Origin: Rhynochetos jubatus
Lineage: Eukaryota > Chordata > Aves > Eurypygiformes > Rhynochetidae
Reading direction: 5' to 3'
NCBI GenBank assembly: GCA_027574665.1
Contig: CM050649.1
Location: forward strand, 63,640,150-63,704,149
Length of the DNA stretch: 64,000 bases
Position 1 is the stretch's first letter, and the number at the start of each line of letters is the position of its first letter. The notes beneath the pieces are model-generated. The model was not told where the DNA came from, did no database searches, and worked only from the letters and a program-made list of their open reading frames with translations. Of the stretch, positions 15,301 through 30,300 are shown one piece after another. Both the position numbers and the translations under genes were made by a program.

Positions 15301-18300
15301 ACCAAGTAGTTCCCCAGCCCCTGAAAATTAACAGCATGTTAATTTTTTAACTGAATTAATCATGCAGTAATAGGGTACTTTTTATAGACGTAATGTATGC
15401 GTTCACAAGAAATCAACTACAGTCTACAAATTAAAAGTGACTGACAACTTGTTTCTAAGATGTTACTACTGGCACTTCAGTGTGTTAAATGAAGGTAAGC
15501 CCCAAATTACAAGCATTATATAATCATTTTCTCCCATCAACAATAAAGTGTGTGTACCTACACATTACAGCAGCCCCTGCCTTGCTGGAAAGGCAATTAG
15601 GACTGGAGTCAAAAAGGCACTTCATGGAATAGCAGCAGTATTCCTGACCTCCAGGATTCAAACTACTGTAACCTGGTACACACGCAAACACCTCAGAAAA
15701 CAGTGGAAGTCTTCCTGTCCCATGTACCCAACAACTCACGCTCCTCAGGGCAGCCTACATCTTAAAGGTACATTAAACCATCCGACTTGTCCGTTTTGGG
15801 ACTACCAGCTTTCTCACTTAACGTATCATTTCTAAATCTCTAGATTCATCTCACTTTGCACCTTCCTTTTTCTCACGACCCTGCTGCAAGGTGAAGTCCA
15901 CGAATCTGGAGTTTGACACCCAATGGTAACAGAGGGAAGCTTGTGAGAAATGGATTGACAGTTATATAATTACATTTCCCATCACTGAGAAACCACAATT
16001 TAAACTTTGGAAGACTCCAGATCAAAATATATTTTGTGTTAAGCTGTTTGAGTTTCTCTGGTTTAGGAAGGAAGGTGGTGTCGTGTTTGGGCGGTGTTTT
16101 TCTGACTGGGGGGATGGAGTTTGCAATAATCCACTTATACAGCATCCTCCACGCAGAGGGAGATCACAGTACAGACAGACAGGAGCTAATTCTTCAGTCT
16201 GTGAATACCAATCCTGCAGTTGGTTACGCAGCTTACAGCAACCTTCCTTTAACCAGACAGATAAAGAACTACCACAAAACTGTTAAAACAGGGGTCCATC
16301 TTAGACAGCCAATTTTCAGTCCGAATAATTTATTCTGAAGATACCAATATTAATGTATTTCTTGTTCTTTGAGGATGTGCTACAGATATTTTATACTATT
16401 AGCAACTGCTGTGACATACAGGAAAGCCCTGCATCTGTCGCAAGAAGAACATGAATTACTACCTCATGCAGGCATTGATCATGTACTGATTCAGAGGGAC
16501 TGAGATATCAATCACAGCACTTTGAGTTTTCTTACTGAAATACCGAAGAAGCCCAGCCTCATTGGGATAAAAGTAGCTGATGAAATCACTACCAAGGGCA
16601 GGATTAAAATGTAGAGGGCTTACTTCTTAAATGAGTCAGGATGTTGGAATACGATAAAAGCAGTGTACAGGGTCAGTGCGATCACAGAACAAGCTCTCAA
16701 AACTACAGCATATCCTCTGACTTGTTCAGAGAGGAGATAAGGGATCCTTCTTCAAGATTCATACTGCCATGGTGGATCAACAGAGAGCCATTCCCACATC
16801 AGTGGGATACACAGTCAGCCAACCCAGTATCTACAAGGTCAACCCATTATCAGGAGCAGCAAAAAAAGGCAACTTCAGAGTATGAAATTCTTTGTCATGT
16901 GCCAAAGATCCTGTAAAAAAGATCTGGGCCATTCTGGATGAATGGTGGACAACTGACCACAGTGCATGCTAACATCATTTTGTGCATGAACTGAAGTGAA
17001 ACAGAACATTCCACAGAAACAGAGGGAAACACCTCTGCAAAACTCCTTCATCCACTCAATCAAGCAGGCTGTTTCTGCAGTACTCTAAGCTGCTGTCAGT
17101 CAAGAGCATGGGGAGATCAGCTCTGATCAAAACCATGAGAACCTGTGTATACACCCAACCCAGACCTTAAAAATACCATGCAGTAATCTATTTACCTTGA
17201 ATCTGCTAGTAAAGAGATCCATCCTGGAAACAAGTTCTTTCCTGCTATAAATTCCCTGCAGTCCCAGAAGACACTTCAACCGCACTTCGGCTTGCTACAA
17301 GACAAAGAGAAATCAGCTAACAGTAAAACACACGTATCTCTGATGTTATTCGCTATTGGCATTTACAGTAAGTAAGTAAGAGTTCTTTGTGGGTGCCCAC
17401 AGCAGATTGCCCAAATACTGCCTCATCTTCTTTATTAATGACATCAGTACCATTTTTTTTGTGTGCACACACGTGCATCTCTCTCACACACACAGAGGAA
17501 GCCTGCTGAGTCAAACTTCGAGGTGACAAGCTTCAAGTTTGCGCTAGGCTGGCTAAGAGACACAGAAACTCTCACTGACTTTACAGTAAATAAAAGCAAC
17601 ACAATGCAAAAGATGCAGGAATTGTGCTGTTCAGCAGCCAAAGATATACAAAGGCAAGAGTATGGATGACCTACTTAATACAACCAGCAATCTTCCATAT
17701 GTCAGACTTCGTTTGCTTCCTTTCAACATTTGACTTGGACAATCGTTAAACATGGACACGGACTCCAAGAAATTCTGGTCCAGCAAAAATTCCCAGAGGC
17801 AGACGTACAACTTAGAAACACACCAGCTTACTACCCTCATGGGTTCTCACAGATATAGAGTCAAACGTTACGCCTTCTCCCTGTTTCTGTTTTACACTAA
17901 AACACTGTATTTTAAGTATTCTAAGAAGAAAAGGGTTGCTTTGAATTTGGCCTAAACAGTTAATATAGACAAAACACCTGCAAGGTGTTATTTCATACTA
18001 TTATTAATGCTGCTTCATAGATGCCTCAAAAAGAGGATTTTCCATTATGCAGCTTTTAAATTCTCTCACGCACGTTGCTAAACCTTTCAAATTATAAAGC
18101 TTTAAATGTCATTAGCAAAGTCGTTTTGAGGATCTAACATAGAAAAAAAATCACTGTGTTCTATAAAGATACAATGCTAAGGATTTCAGCACTGGCACTT
18201 AAATGAACTGCAGGTTTTGAATCAGTCTCTTTGTATTTCTTCCTTAATTCCTCTTGCTAACAATAGCAGTAAGAATAATCAAGGAAACCCAAGAAAGGAG

Positions 18301-21300
18301 ACCACCTACACACAGGCTATCCATTACTACGAGTTCCTGTTCAGCTGCTTAGATGGAAAGCAAAGGATGATATCCAGTAGCAGGCTTTGACCAGCAGTTT
18401 TGCATAAGGCAGCTTTTTTGCTAGAAATATAAAGTGAAAGATCAACAGGTGACAAAGAGCACTGCTCTCTAATCTGCCCGTGACACACCAGCAGCACATG
18501 TTCTATGCTGTACTTGAAAATTAAAGGTGTTGTCTGAGAAAGAGCCTGTTGCCCCCCACCTGCTGCTTCCTACAGCCAGAAAGGCTCCACAGCACAGCAC
18601 TCACTCACGAACAGTCCCAGCATTGGTGCCCATCACTGCACAGTGGGCACAACCTCAGTGCAGGACATAGTGCCATTCTGGCTGCAGCTGCCCTCAGCAT
18701 TTTATCACAAGGCTTTTCTTGTGAATAGGGACTGCATTTGTGCTTGGGGAAAAGGAGAAAAAAAAAAAAAAGGGGGGGGAGGGAAGTTTGTGACAGTTTG
18801 TTGGATGGTCATATAGCCCTTGGCATGCAGCTAGTATTGCATCTGTCAGCCAGGTGGCATTCAAGCGTAGGTCTGCAGTTATAAAGTTTAATACATTAAA
18901 CTATGCCACCTGCCTTCTAAGGTATCCTGTTCCTGTCCGAAAGCTCTCAGCCATAACCCTATATGCATATGTTTCTTTTAAGCGTTAACAATATTAACCA
19001 TAGCAACTACGAACAAATATCTACTTCTACTATGACTAGTTCTGCTGTTTTCCTATGTTTTCAGTTGCATTTTCTCCTTCTATCACCACTCCTTTTTTAG
19101 TTCCATCACTCCTCATAGCTTCTCGATCATTCGAAATTACTTCAAATCCTTCTAAAACCCTCTCACTCTTTACACTCGGCTCCTTTTGGCAGTAATGTAG
19201 GCACATGCAAATACCCAGCCATCTACTCCCCTCGCCAGAACTACTGTTTTAATCTCAACGGAATACCTGCCTGTTTAGTCTTTCAAAGCTGTGACAGAGC
19301 GAAGGGGAGTTATGTAAGCATGTTGTCAGGATACTCTGCATACACGCTGTCCCTCAGCTGCATCATAGCCTATTTCAACCCTGACATGCAACAGACTGGC
19401 AGAAAACATCAGTAAGAGAGTGGGCAGCTCTAGTGACCTCAAAGAGCTCTGCGTGCGCTCCAGCACTGCTCATACGCAGTCAGTTATGAGATTTCAGCCT
19501 CCCCACTATCACAGAGATAGGGCCATCTCATAAGCCTTACAAATACAGGCTGGGGGACCTGAATGATTTCATGGGGTTATTTGGTCAGTTTTTTTCCTCC
19601 TCAACACTCCCCAAATAATAAATTGTGAAAATTAGGTCTACGTCTGAATTACTCCTAAACAGAGAAGACAATCCAGCTTACCTGTCCTGTTCACGTAAAA
19701 CAATTTTTAAAAATGCCCTCCCCACACCCCAAAAAACCCAAAAATCAAACAGTAGAGAGATGACCTGTGGAGCAGAAAACCACTATGTTAACGTGACAAT
19801 TGAAAGAAAGAAGTATTTCAGAAGTAGCCATAACCATGGGATCAGTTTCTACAGCCATGTTGAATGGAAGGCAAAACAAAAGCCCTTTCAATTTCCTGAA
19901 ATTTGCCGGGAGCATCACATGGTCAGGACACGGAAGTTCATTTCAACAGCAACGTCCTATTTCCACAGAATGCCTTTGGGTGTTTTCCATAGTCTTATGA
20001 GAAAACCTCAACAGCTTGCCCTGAAGATCCAGGCAAAGCTCGTCTAACATGGTAGAAGGTCCCAAGTGTGCATCTCCATTGCCTTTACCTTCCTGTCTGC
20101 TCGTCCTGCCTTCCACTTTCCCCATCCTTATTCTTCATTGTCTTGACTTTTCTGGTCTTTAACTCAAGTTTTTACACAGCACTTCCCTTCAACACCTGCT
20201 GCTCAGATCAGCCCTGGTTTGATTGGATCTGGATGCCAATTTACTAGCTATATACTCCCTTGGAAGAACAGTAGCGCCTCTGAGCGCGTTAGGCACCTGG
20301 GTTTCAAAAATGCACTCACAGGTAACTGGGCTTACGTATAACATTGTTCAACTGCACACAGCTGTCAGATTTAGTATCAACTGTTACTTGGTCTTCAAAA
20401 ATAAAAAGTCAAATTATTTCTAGCAGATCAACATGAACTACCCAAAAAACGTATCTTTATAGCACTGTTCCACCACTCTTACTGGGCCAAAGAGAGACCC
20501 TCATATGCCATTTTGAGCATATTATCACTGAATTTCCTAAGTGCAAGAAGTATCTTCTTGCACCTAGGAAATAACATTCACATACAAATACGTTTCATAT
20601 CACAGTATAATGGCAAAATGGTATCTCATGGGGAAGAATGAACGATTATATTCAAATAAAAGACTTTGAAGACAAAATGTTATTTTTATACTCACTTCTC
20701 CCTCCCCTCTCCACTTTCAAGCCTCCCAAATGACTGAACTTCATCTCTGTTTACAGCACTGTAGATGATCCTGGCCAGGTTTTCCCCCACCATTCGAATA
20801 CTTTTGTGGTTGTTCCACTCTGGGGCCTAAATTATTTGGCAAACTTCTCTATGTTATACTCTAAAAGCAAATTGGCTCTGGGAGACACCAGTTTCTTGCC
20901 GCCTACCCCCAACAAGATGCGATGAAAATGCATACTAGGGAGGAGTAGTGGGAAATAACATTCAGATGTATGTAAAAGCACTGCTGCCCCTGTTGCTGCC
21001 AAAAATGCCCTACTCTCATTTTGGAATCGGGCAATTTAACAGTGGCTGCAAATCACAGAGCACAGCCGGGACTGCAACCACGAGCAGTGGCATACTACCA
21101 GTTCTCAGTCAAATGTGGAATATGGGACACACTATCTCACTCTGCTTGGATCTGCATTGCTTTCAGAAAATAAGCTTTAGAAAAACAACTATTTCCAGTT
21201 CCCAATAAATGACACTGGATGGACTACGTGCATTAATCAGAGACACCAGCTGTTAATTTTCCCCATACAGCACTGGGAATGGAGACATATCATCTTCAGA

Positions 21301-24300
21301 AATGACTTTTTCTTTTGAGAATTCTCCCAACTGAACATACACTAAAAAGATATTCTGATCAGATAAAATTTATGCAGGAAAAGATGAGAGTTCTTGGCAA
21401 GATTTGTTGTTCTAAAAATCTAAATACTACCTTCACAGTAATGGCAGAACACAGGGAAATAAGAGGCTTTGTGCTCCCCCTCCTGGCTTTGTGGGTAATC
21501 TACAATTTTATTCACAGAACACAAAAATTACCTAAAGCTGACACAAACCCGAGGACATTTCAGAATTGAAGGCAGCCTGCAAAGTACAGTGTGACAATTT
21601 CGGTAATTAGCCATTCACAATAAATATTCCTATCACTTAAAATCTCATGGATTTTAGAAGCACAAAAAAAAAAAGTGTATTTTTGACTTACTGTTCTCTT
21701 TTGGCTGCTTTTGTGGGGGATTTGGGTTTGTTCTTTTGGTTTTGCTCAAAGGGTATAGGCCATTTTGCAATCTAGTACTAGTTCCCCATTCAGTAGCACA
21801 CAACTGCACACCCAGGGACACACACTGCCACAAAATGGGGAAAAAATGTTCTCTGTTATTTTGTGCTACATCGGGTTAAAAAAATAAAGCCTGAAATGGG
21901 GGAGATTTTTTATTTTTTTTTAATACCACCATAGTCTAACGTTTCTACTCTCAGGAATTTAAACATTAGGATTCTTTAGAAAAATAAAATAAAATTAGAA
22001 TCCCACCTACTGTCCCCAGTAAAATAAATAAATAAATAAAATAATAAATAAATAAATAAATCTTTACCTTATCATACAGCATCCACCCAACGTATTTTAA
22101 GTAGCTATCATTTAAAAAAGCATCTGGGTATGTTTTGATCCAGCTGCCAATTTCTTCAACGCAAGTTGCTCGGATCTCAGGGATCACATCACTGTGAAAT
22201 TATAAAATTTTAGAATTAATACATTTTAAATGCCTAATATATATTATTTCATTTGCAATATTTTTTCTGTAATTCCAGAAGCATGAACAAACCAAAATAT
22301 TAACATCATTTTCATATCAATGCTCTAAGTTAGGCNNNNNNNNNNNNNATCCCCAAATTAAAGCATCTTCCCCAGTCTAGTTGACAATCAGAAGGGAGGC
22401 TCAGATTTTTAAGCACAACAGTGATGTACCCCTACCTGACTTGGGCCTCCTGTGCTAAGCAGGACACTGGGAACTTACAAGCCTTGGTTTCTTGAGTTTT
22501 AAGTTGGATTAACGCTACTGACTGCTGTCAAAGTGCTGTGGTGAGAATTAGTGTGTTCAGGAGGTCTGTTAAATAGCTTTCAAACTATTTATGTGAAATC
22601 CTCAATGACTGCAATATACTCAGTCCTCACTAAAGCAGCCCTTCCAGTTTTCAAACTTGAGAGTTTTGTGTTTAAAAAGCAACTTAATTTCTAGTTACAC
22701 TTGACCAATGCAATACAAAATTAATACTGCTATTTACATATGCAAGCCATTGGAAGATTTGTGCCCCTACCTGTACCCCTTGTAACCTTTCCTCATTCAT
22801 CTACTACAATTACCTAATTACTTTTGCTGCTCTTTTCAAAATCCCTCTATTCTTTGAGGCACAAAAAAAAAAAAAAAACTCGAAAAGAATTGTCTGGCAG
22901 TAGGCACACTAAAATAATTTGCTTCCTAAAGGGCAATTTTTTCAGTGAGATTCCTAGGTCTCTCATTGTCACTCATGTATTCTCCCTCTTTATTTCCTTC
23001 CTAGTTCTATCTCCCCTCAGATCCTTTGCAACATTAATGCTAACAATTATGCATAATTCAGTAGCATTAATAATTTCTATTATGCTAAATCTCATAGGCT
23101 CATTCCAGTTTGAGGATTGCTTCATGCTGTGCAAAAATAGAAATCCACTAGCCCAAAGACCTTGGCATTCAATTGAGACAACATGCAACAAACAAGAAAA
23201 AAGTCTCAGCTCACAAGGATAGACAAGATGAAAATACAAATATGGGTATGAAAAAACAGGTATATGCATAGCAAGAGGGTTTTGAGTCAGCATTGGATTT
23301 TATTTTTTTTAATAATGTAACCCATCCAAGTGAATTGAAAAGATGAGTGTTTTCACTGCCTCTCCAGCTAGCAAGAGAGAGAATGTAAAGGCCAGCATAG
23401 CAGTTTTATGGGCCAGTAGTATGCAGTGTAGCCAATGTATGTTCCACTGGACTGGAATTCAGTGACGGTTAATAGATGGTCAAAGCTATTACTAACATAC
23501 ATGGAGCACGGCACCACTGCAACCATAAAACATCACAAAAATAATGAATTGGCAACGAGGTCTTGCTGCTCTACTCACCCAAAAGACAATTATGGAAGCC
23601 AGTAAAAGAGAGTTACTGATAGAGTATATTCTCCCCAAGAAAGTCACAGAGCACCCAACGGACTAACCGGAGGAAGAGAGTTAATCCTGGTTTTGTTTCT
23701 TGCCAACACACATGATGAAACAACAAAAGATTTATTCCAAGATTAGAGACATGTTCTAGATGTCAGTACCTAACCAGTTAAGATTATTATTTGTCAAAAA
23801 TAATCCATGATTCCAAATCAAATACAGGGGGTTCATGAGAGAGGTTCTTGCCAGTAGCTTTAAAAATAAAAGCTTGACATGAAAGGTCTTTCATGCCTCA
23901 CTAAAAATGCAAGTTGGGCAACTAGAAATCAGTTGCCAAATTTGTAGATGACAAAAATTAAGAGGAAATTACAAGAGGAAATGGTCTCGAGTTGTGTCAG
24001 GGAAGGTTTAGATTGGCTGTTAGGAAAAACTTCTTCACTGAGTGTTCAGACATTGGAACAGGCTGCCAAGGGAAGTGGTGGAGTCGCCATCCCTGGAGGT
24101 GTCCAAGGAACGTGTAGACATGGTGCCTGAGGACATGGTCTAGTGGGTATGGTAGTGTTGGGTTGATGGTTGGACTGGATCACCTTATAAGTCTTTTCCA
24201 ACCTTAGTGATTCTGTGAAAAATGAGCTATCCACAGAGAAGCCAATTCAGCATGACAAAAGCGGCAAACAATTTGATTGCATCAGTGCATACAAGTGCCA

Positions 24301-27300
24301 GTTGTACAAGCTGTCATTTACTACTCTTTAAAGGCAGGGGAGTTGCTATCCCTAACCCCATTTCATGCTTTACTGTATGTATCAAGCAGCATTACTGTTC
24401 CATACCCAGAAACTGGCTGAACTATGAAACGCACCTATGTAAGACACACTAGGCCTGGAATTTCTTTGCTCACCCCTGGAATTTCTTTGCTTATACAATG
24501 CCACCAGCAAGTTCTTTCTTACACTATTGTAGGTACTGAGGCATAAGCTTTTCCCCTGCTGGAAAAGCATCTTGATGCAGGCTTTTACTAAGAAGTCTGT
24601 ACATGTGACTGTCTATATTGTCTGCATTCTCTTCACACAGGTTTTATGGACTGGTCAGCAGTAGTCTTATCAAAGAGAAGAGCTGTCATGGAATTTGCTT
24701 ATTGAGTCCTCAGTTCCCATCATCATCATTCCAATAATTAAGACAAATCAGCAGGACTTGGAGCAACTGGGTCAGGGTGGGGGTAGTGAAAGGAGGATGG
24801 CTATGCAACAGATGAGCAAAAACAAAAGAGAAGCATGTATTTGCTAGGCCTCCACACAACATAATTAAAAACAATTTCAAAATTTATTCATTTTACTCAT
24901 GAAAAGTACATTTTAAGATTAAAAAAAATGTCATTCAGAAAACTTTAGAAGGCACTTATTCACACTGGAAACTGTATTTAAGAAAAATTAGGAAAAAAAT
25001 TGCTTCAGGGAAAAAGAAACATTGATCAAACTTTTATAGCTGCAGCTTGCATTAATGAGAACATGATCCCTTATAATAAAGCCAGAGATGATAAACAGCT
25101 GCCGTGCCAACGTAGCACTTGTTAGTTCGGATACAGAACAAGGGCAGCCGTAACTGGTGTACAGCATCTTTGTACTCCAACAATGGGGTGCTGCTCCTCC
25201 TAGCACAGGGGCGAGTTACACACAGACACAGCATTGTGCTTTGTTCCAACAGCCACGCACCACGGAGGACCAAAGGGTGCAGAAACGGACATTGTAAACA
25301 CAGAAACAGCATAACCCTGGCCACTACGAGCGAAGCCCAGACAATGGTACTGCCTTTGGGAAAGCGTGCTGTGCTTACAGCACCTTACACTGTTCTGCTG
25401 TGTATGCTGAAATAGGCCTAGAGAAATGCCACTCAAATCAACGGATGTGAAGTGAGACAGGAGTGAGTCTAGACTATAAAGCAGCACTTCAATACACAAA
25501 CGTACTTGAAATTTAACGTAAATACCTACACCACCATATTATTTGGTCCATTAAGGTCAGATTCTCATCTAGCAATGACCAAATACTTCTGGCTTAAACA
25601 GAAAAGCAAATCCCACAGGGCTATTGAATAATGCACCACACTGTACACAGAAGTAAGCATCTGCATCACCAGGATTCAACTTACACCCTGAGACAGAAGA
25701 GACACTGAGTCCTAACATCTTGACTGATTTAATGAAATGCAGTGAGTTTTTTTACTCTTATTTGGCATCGAAAAAGACTGACAGAGAATTTATTCTTCAC
25801 ATATCTTGCAAATAAAGCTATTCTAAAATAAACATGCTGCTCAAGGATGTGTCAGATTATGTTTCATATACTTGTGTAACATTAGTCTAGTTTTTTCCCC
25901 ACACTTCCAGCTTGCCATTATCCCACCAAATCTGTGGTTGGCAGCTAACTTCCCAACAATACAACTCTTGGGTTAGTTTTGCACTTCAGCAAAACCAAGA
26001 TATCACACACTTGCTCGTTTCCTGTCAGTCAGTCTGCTGTGGGCCCAACAGCTCCCAGGCTCTCTGCCACGGCACCAAAAATCTAGAAGTCCACATTCCA
26101 GCAACAACCTCAAAGCTCAAGGCTTCCTGCAACAGGTGGGGAGATGGGGAAGATGGCAGAATTCCCTGGGCTTCTGGTCAAGGCCTGGCAACCCTAGGAC
26201 AGAAGATTCTTCAGTGGGACTTCCCCCAAGGCAGGCAGATGCTCCATTTGAGAAAAACCAAAATAAAAATGCTGTGATATTTCCTTTCAGAGGGAAGTAT
26301 AAGATTATAAAAATGTAGTTTTCATACTGAATCTCAGCACAAGGGTTTTCTTAACGTTGCTGTTTCCCACAGAAAGAAAATGCCATATCTTGAGCAACTT
26401 TGACTGTAACTCGTATCCTGCTAGGAACAATTACTTCCTAGAAGGTAACCGATTACAGGAAGATACATCAGGATTGTATCTGGATCTTGTTGCCATTAAA
26501 ACAATACAGTAAATTAAAAAAGAAATTATTTACTGTGACATAAGCATCAAGAGTTTCATGGCTTGAACTGCTACTTCATGGTCCTTGTCCAGAGGCATGG
26601 ACACAATTCGATCCTAATGGATGTAAAATGACAACAAAAAGATGTAACATGGTTTGTTCTCAATAAACATATTATTTTTGCTACAGCTAGACATCTACAC
26701 TAGTAGAGGGGGTGCGGAGAGGGGGGGGACAAGACAAAAAATAGTTTTTATATCATCTTTTATTAGTGTTTTGTGTAGAGCAGAGATAGATATTCTTTTT
26801 ATTTTCGGCAGCTATTTCCTTAGAGGCATGAGGCAACTTGATTACTACCAAGTAGTTCCCCAGCCCCTGAAAATTAACAGCATGTTAATTTTTTAACTGA
26901 ATTAATCATGCAGTAATAGGGTACTTTTTATAGACGTAATGTATGCGTTCACAAGAAATCAACTACAGTCTACAAATTAAAAGTGACTGACAACTTGTTT
27001 CTAAGATGTTACTACTGGCACTTCAGTGTGTTAAATGAAGGTAAGCCCCAAATTACAAGCATTATATAATCATTTTCTCCCATCAACAATAAAGTGTGTG
27101 TACCTACACATTACAGCAGCCCCTGCCTTGCTGGAAAGGCAATTAGGACTGGAGTCAAAAAGGCACTTCATGGAATAGCAGCAGTATTCCTGACCTCCAG
27201 GATTCAAACTACTGTAACCTGGTACACACGCAAACACCTCAGAAAACAGTGGAAGTCTTCCTGTCCCATGTACCCAACAACTCACGCTCCTCAGGGCAGC

Positions 27301-30300
27301 CTACATCTTAAAGGTACATTAAACCATCCGACTTGTCCGTTTTGGGACTACCAGCTTTCTCACTTAACGTATCATTTCTAAATCTCTAGATTCATCTCAC
27401 TTTGCACCTTCCTTTTTCTCACGACCCTGCTGCAAGGTGAAGTCCACGAATCTGGAGTTTGACACCCAATGGTAACAGAGGGAAGCTTGTGAGAAATGGA
27501 TTGACAGTTATATAATTACATTTCCCATCACTGAGAAACCACAATTTAAACTTTGGAAGACTCCAGATCAAAATATATTTTGTGTTAAGCTGTTTGAGTT
27601 TCTCTGGTTTAGGAAGGAAGGTGGTGTCGTGTTTGGGCGGTGTTTTTCTGACTGGGGGGATGGAGTTTGCAATAATCCACTTATACAGCATCCTCCACGC
27701 AGAGGGAGATCACAGTACAGACAGACAGGAGCTAATTCTTCAGTCTGTGAATACCAATCCTGCAGTTGGTTACGCAGCTTACAGCAACCTTCCTTTAACC
27801 AGACAGATAAAGAACTACCACAAAACTGTTAAAACAGGGGTCCATCTTAGACAGCCAATTTTCAGTCCGAATAATTTATTCTGAAGATACCAATATTAAT
27901 GTATTTCTTGTTCTTTGAGGATGTGCTACAGATATTTTATACTATTAGCAACTGCTGTGACATACAGGAAAGCCCTGCATCTGTCGCAAGAAGAACATGA
28001 ATTACTACCTCATGCAGGCATTGATCATGTACTGATTCAGAGGGACTGAGATATCAATCACAGCACTTTGAGTTTTCTTACTGAAATACCGAAGAAGCCC
28101 AGCCTCATTGGGATAAAAGTAGCTGATGAAATCACTACCAAGGGCAGGATTAAAATGTAGAGGGCTTACTTCTTAAATGAGTCAGGATGTTGGAATACGA
28201 TAAAAGCAGTGTACAGGGTCAGTGCGATCACAGAACAAGCTCTCAAAACTACAGCATATCCTCTGACTTGTTCAGAGAGGAGATAAGGGATCCTTCTTCA
28301 AGATTCATACTGCCATGGTGGATCAACAGAGAGCCATTCCCACATCAGTGGGATACACAGTCAGCCAACCCAGTATCTACAAGGTCAACCCATTATCAGG
28401 AGCAGCAAAAAAAGGCAACTTCAGAGTATGAAATTCTTTGTCATGTGCCAAAGATCCTGTAAAAAAGATCTGGGCCATTCTGGATGAATGGTGGACAACT
28501 GACCACAGTGCATGCTAACATCATTTTGTGCATGAACTGAAGTGAAACAGAACATTCCACAGAAACAGAGGGAAACACCTCTGCAAAACTCCTTCATCCA
28601 CTCAATCAAGCAGGCTGTTTCTGCAGTACTCTAAGCTGCTGTCAGTCAAGAGCATGGGGAGATCAGCTCTGATCAAAACCATGAGAACCTGTGTATACAC
28701 CCAACCCAGACCTTAAAAATACCATGCAGTAATCTATTTACCTTGAATCTGCTAGTAAAGAGATCCATCCTGGAAACAAGTTCTTTCCTGCTATAAATTC
28801 CCTGCAGTCCCAGAAGACACTTCAACCGCACTTCGGCTTGCTACAAGACAAAGAGAAATCAGCTAACAGTAAAACACACGTATCTCTGATGTTATTCGCT
28901 ATTGGCATTTACAGTAAGTAAGTAAGAGTTCTTTGTGGGTGCCCACAGCAGATTGCCCAAATACTGCCTCATCTTCTTTATTAATGACATCAGTACCATT
29001 TTTTTTGTGTGCACACACGTGCATCTCTCTCACACACACAGAGGAAGCCTGCTGAGTCAAACTTCGAGGTGACAAGCTTCAAGTTTGCGCTAGGCTGGCT
29101 AAGAGACACAGAAACTCTCACTGACTTTACAGTAAATAAAAGCAACACAATGCAAAAGATGCAGGAATTGTGCTGTTCAGCAGCCAAAGATATACAAAGG
29201 CAAGAGTATGGATGACCTACTTAATACAACCAGCAATCTTCCATATGTCAGACTTCGTTTGCTTCCTTTCAACATTTGACTTGGACAATCGTTAAACATG
29301 GACACGGACTCCAAGAAATTCTGGTCCAGCAAAAATTCCCAGAGGCAGACGTACAACTTAGAAACACACCAGCTTACTACCCTCATGGGTTCTCACAGAT
29401 ATAGAGTCAAACGTTACGCCTTCTCCCTGTTTCTGTTTTACACTAAAACACTGTATTTTAAGTATTCTAAGAAGAAAAGGGTTGCTTTGAATTTGGCCTA
29501 AACAGTTAATATAGACAAAACACCTGCAAGGTGTTATTTCATACTATTATTAATGCTGCTTCATAGATGCCTCAAAAAGAGGATTTTCCATTATGCAGCT
29601 TTTAAATTCTCTCACGCACGTTGCTAAACCTTTCAAATTATAAAGCTTTAAATGTCATTAGCAAAGTCGTTTTGAGGATCTAACATAGAAAAAAAATCAC
29701 TGTGTTCTATAAAGATACAATGCTAAGGATTTCAGCACTGGCACTTAAATGAACTGCAGGTTTTGAATCAGTCTCTTTGTATTTCTTCCTTAATTCCTCT
29801 TGCTAACAATAGCAGTAAGAATAATCAAGGAAACCCAAGAAAGGAGACCACCTACACACAGGCTATCCATTACTACGAGTTCCTGTTCAGCTGCTTAGAT
29901 GGAAAGCAAAGGATGATATCCAGTAGCAGGCTTTGACCAGCAGTTTTGCATAAGGCAGCTTTTTTGCTAGAAATATAAAGTGAAAGATCAACAGGTGACA
30001 AAGAGCACTGCTCTCTAATCTGCCCGTGACACACCAGCAGCACATGTTCTATGCTGTACTTGAAAATTAAAGGTGTTGTCTGAGAAAGAGCCTGTTGCCC
30101 CCCACCTGCTGCTTCCTACAGCCAGAAAGGCTCCACAGCACAGCACTCACTCACGAACAGTCCCAGCATTGGTGCCCATCACTGCACAGTGGGCACAACC
30201 TCAGTGCAGGACATAGTGCCATTCTGGCTGCAGCTGCCCTCAGCATTTTATCACAAGGCTTTTCTTGTGAATAGGGACTGCATTTGTGCTTGGGGAAAAG

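Larger units (their letters stand above)
10880..22335. repeat. Left copy of the 11.5 kb duplicated block
   Basis: This block recurs at 22349-33881 at a constant offset of 11469 up to the indel near 15.2 kb and 11546 after it. I noticed no other difference. Its right end stops exactly at the N gap. It contains three STAG-like exons, one CR1 tail, a TAAA microsatellite and a 19-bp hairpin. Confidence 0.97.

Noticed and set aside
18626..18650. Short hairpin GTGCCCA...TGGGCAC
   Set aside because: A 7-bp stem with an 11-nt loop is expected by chance several times in a window of this size.
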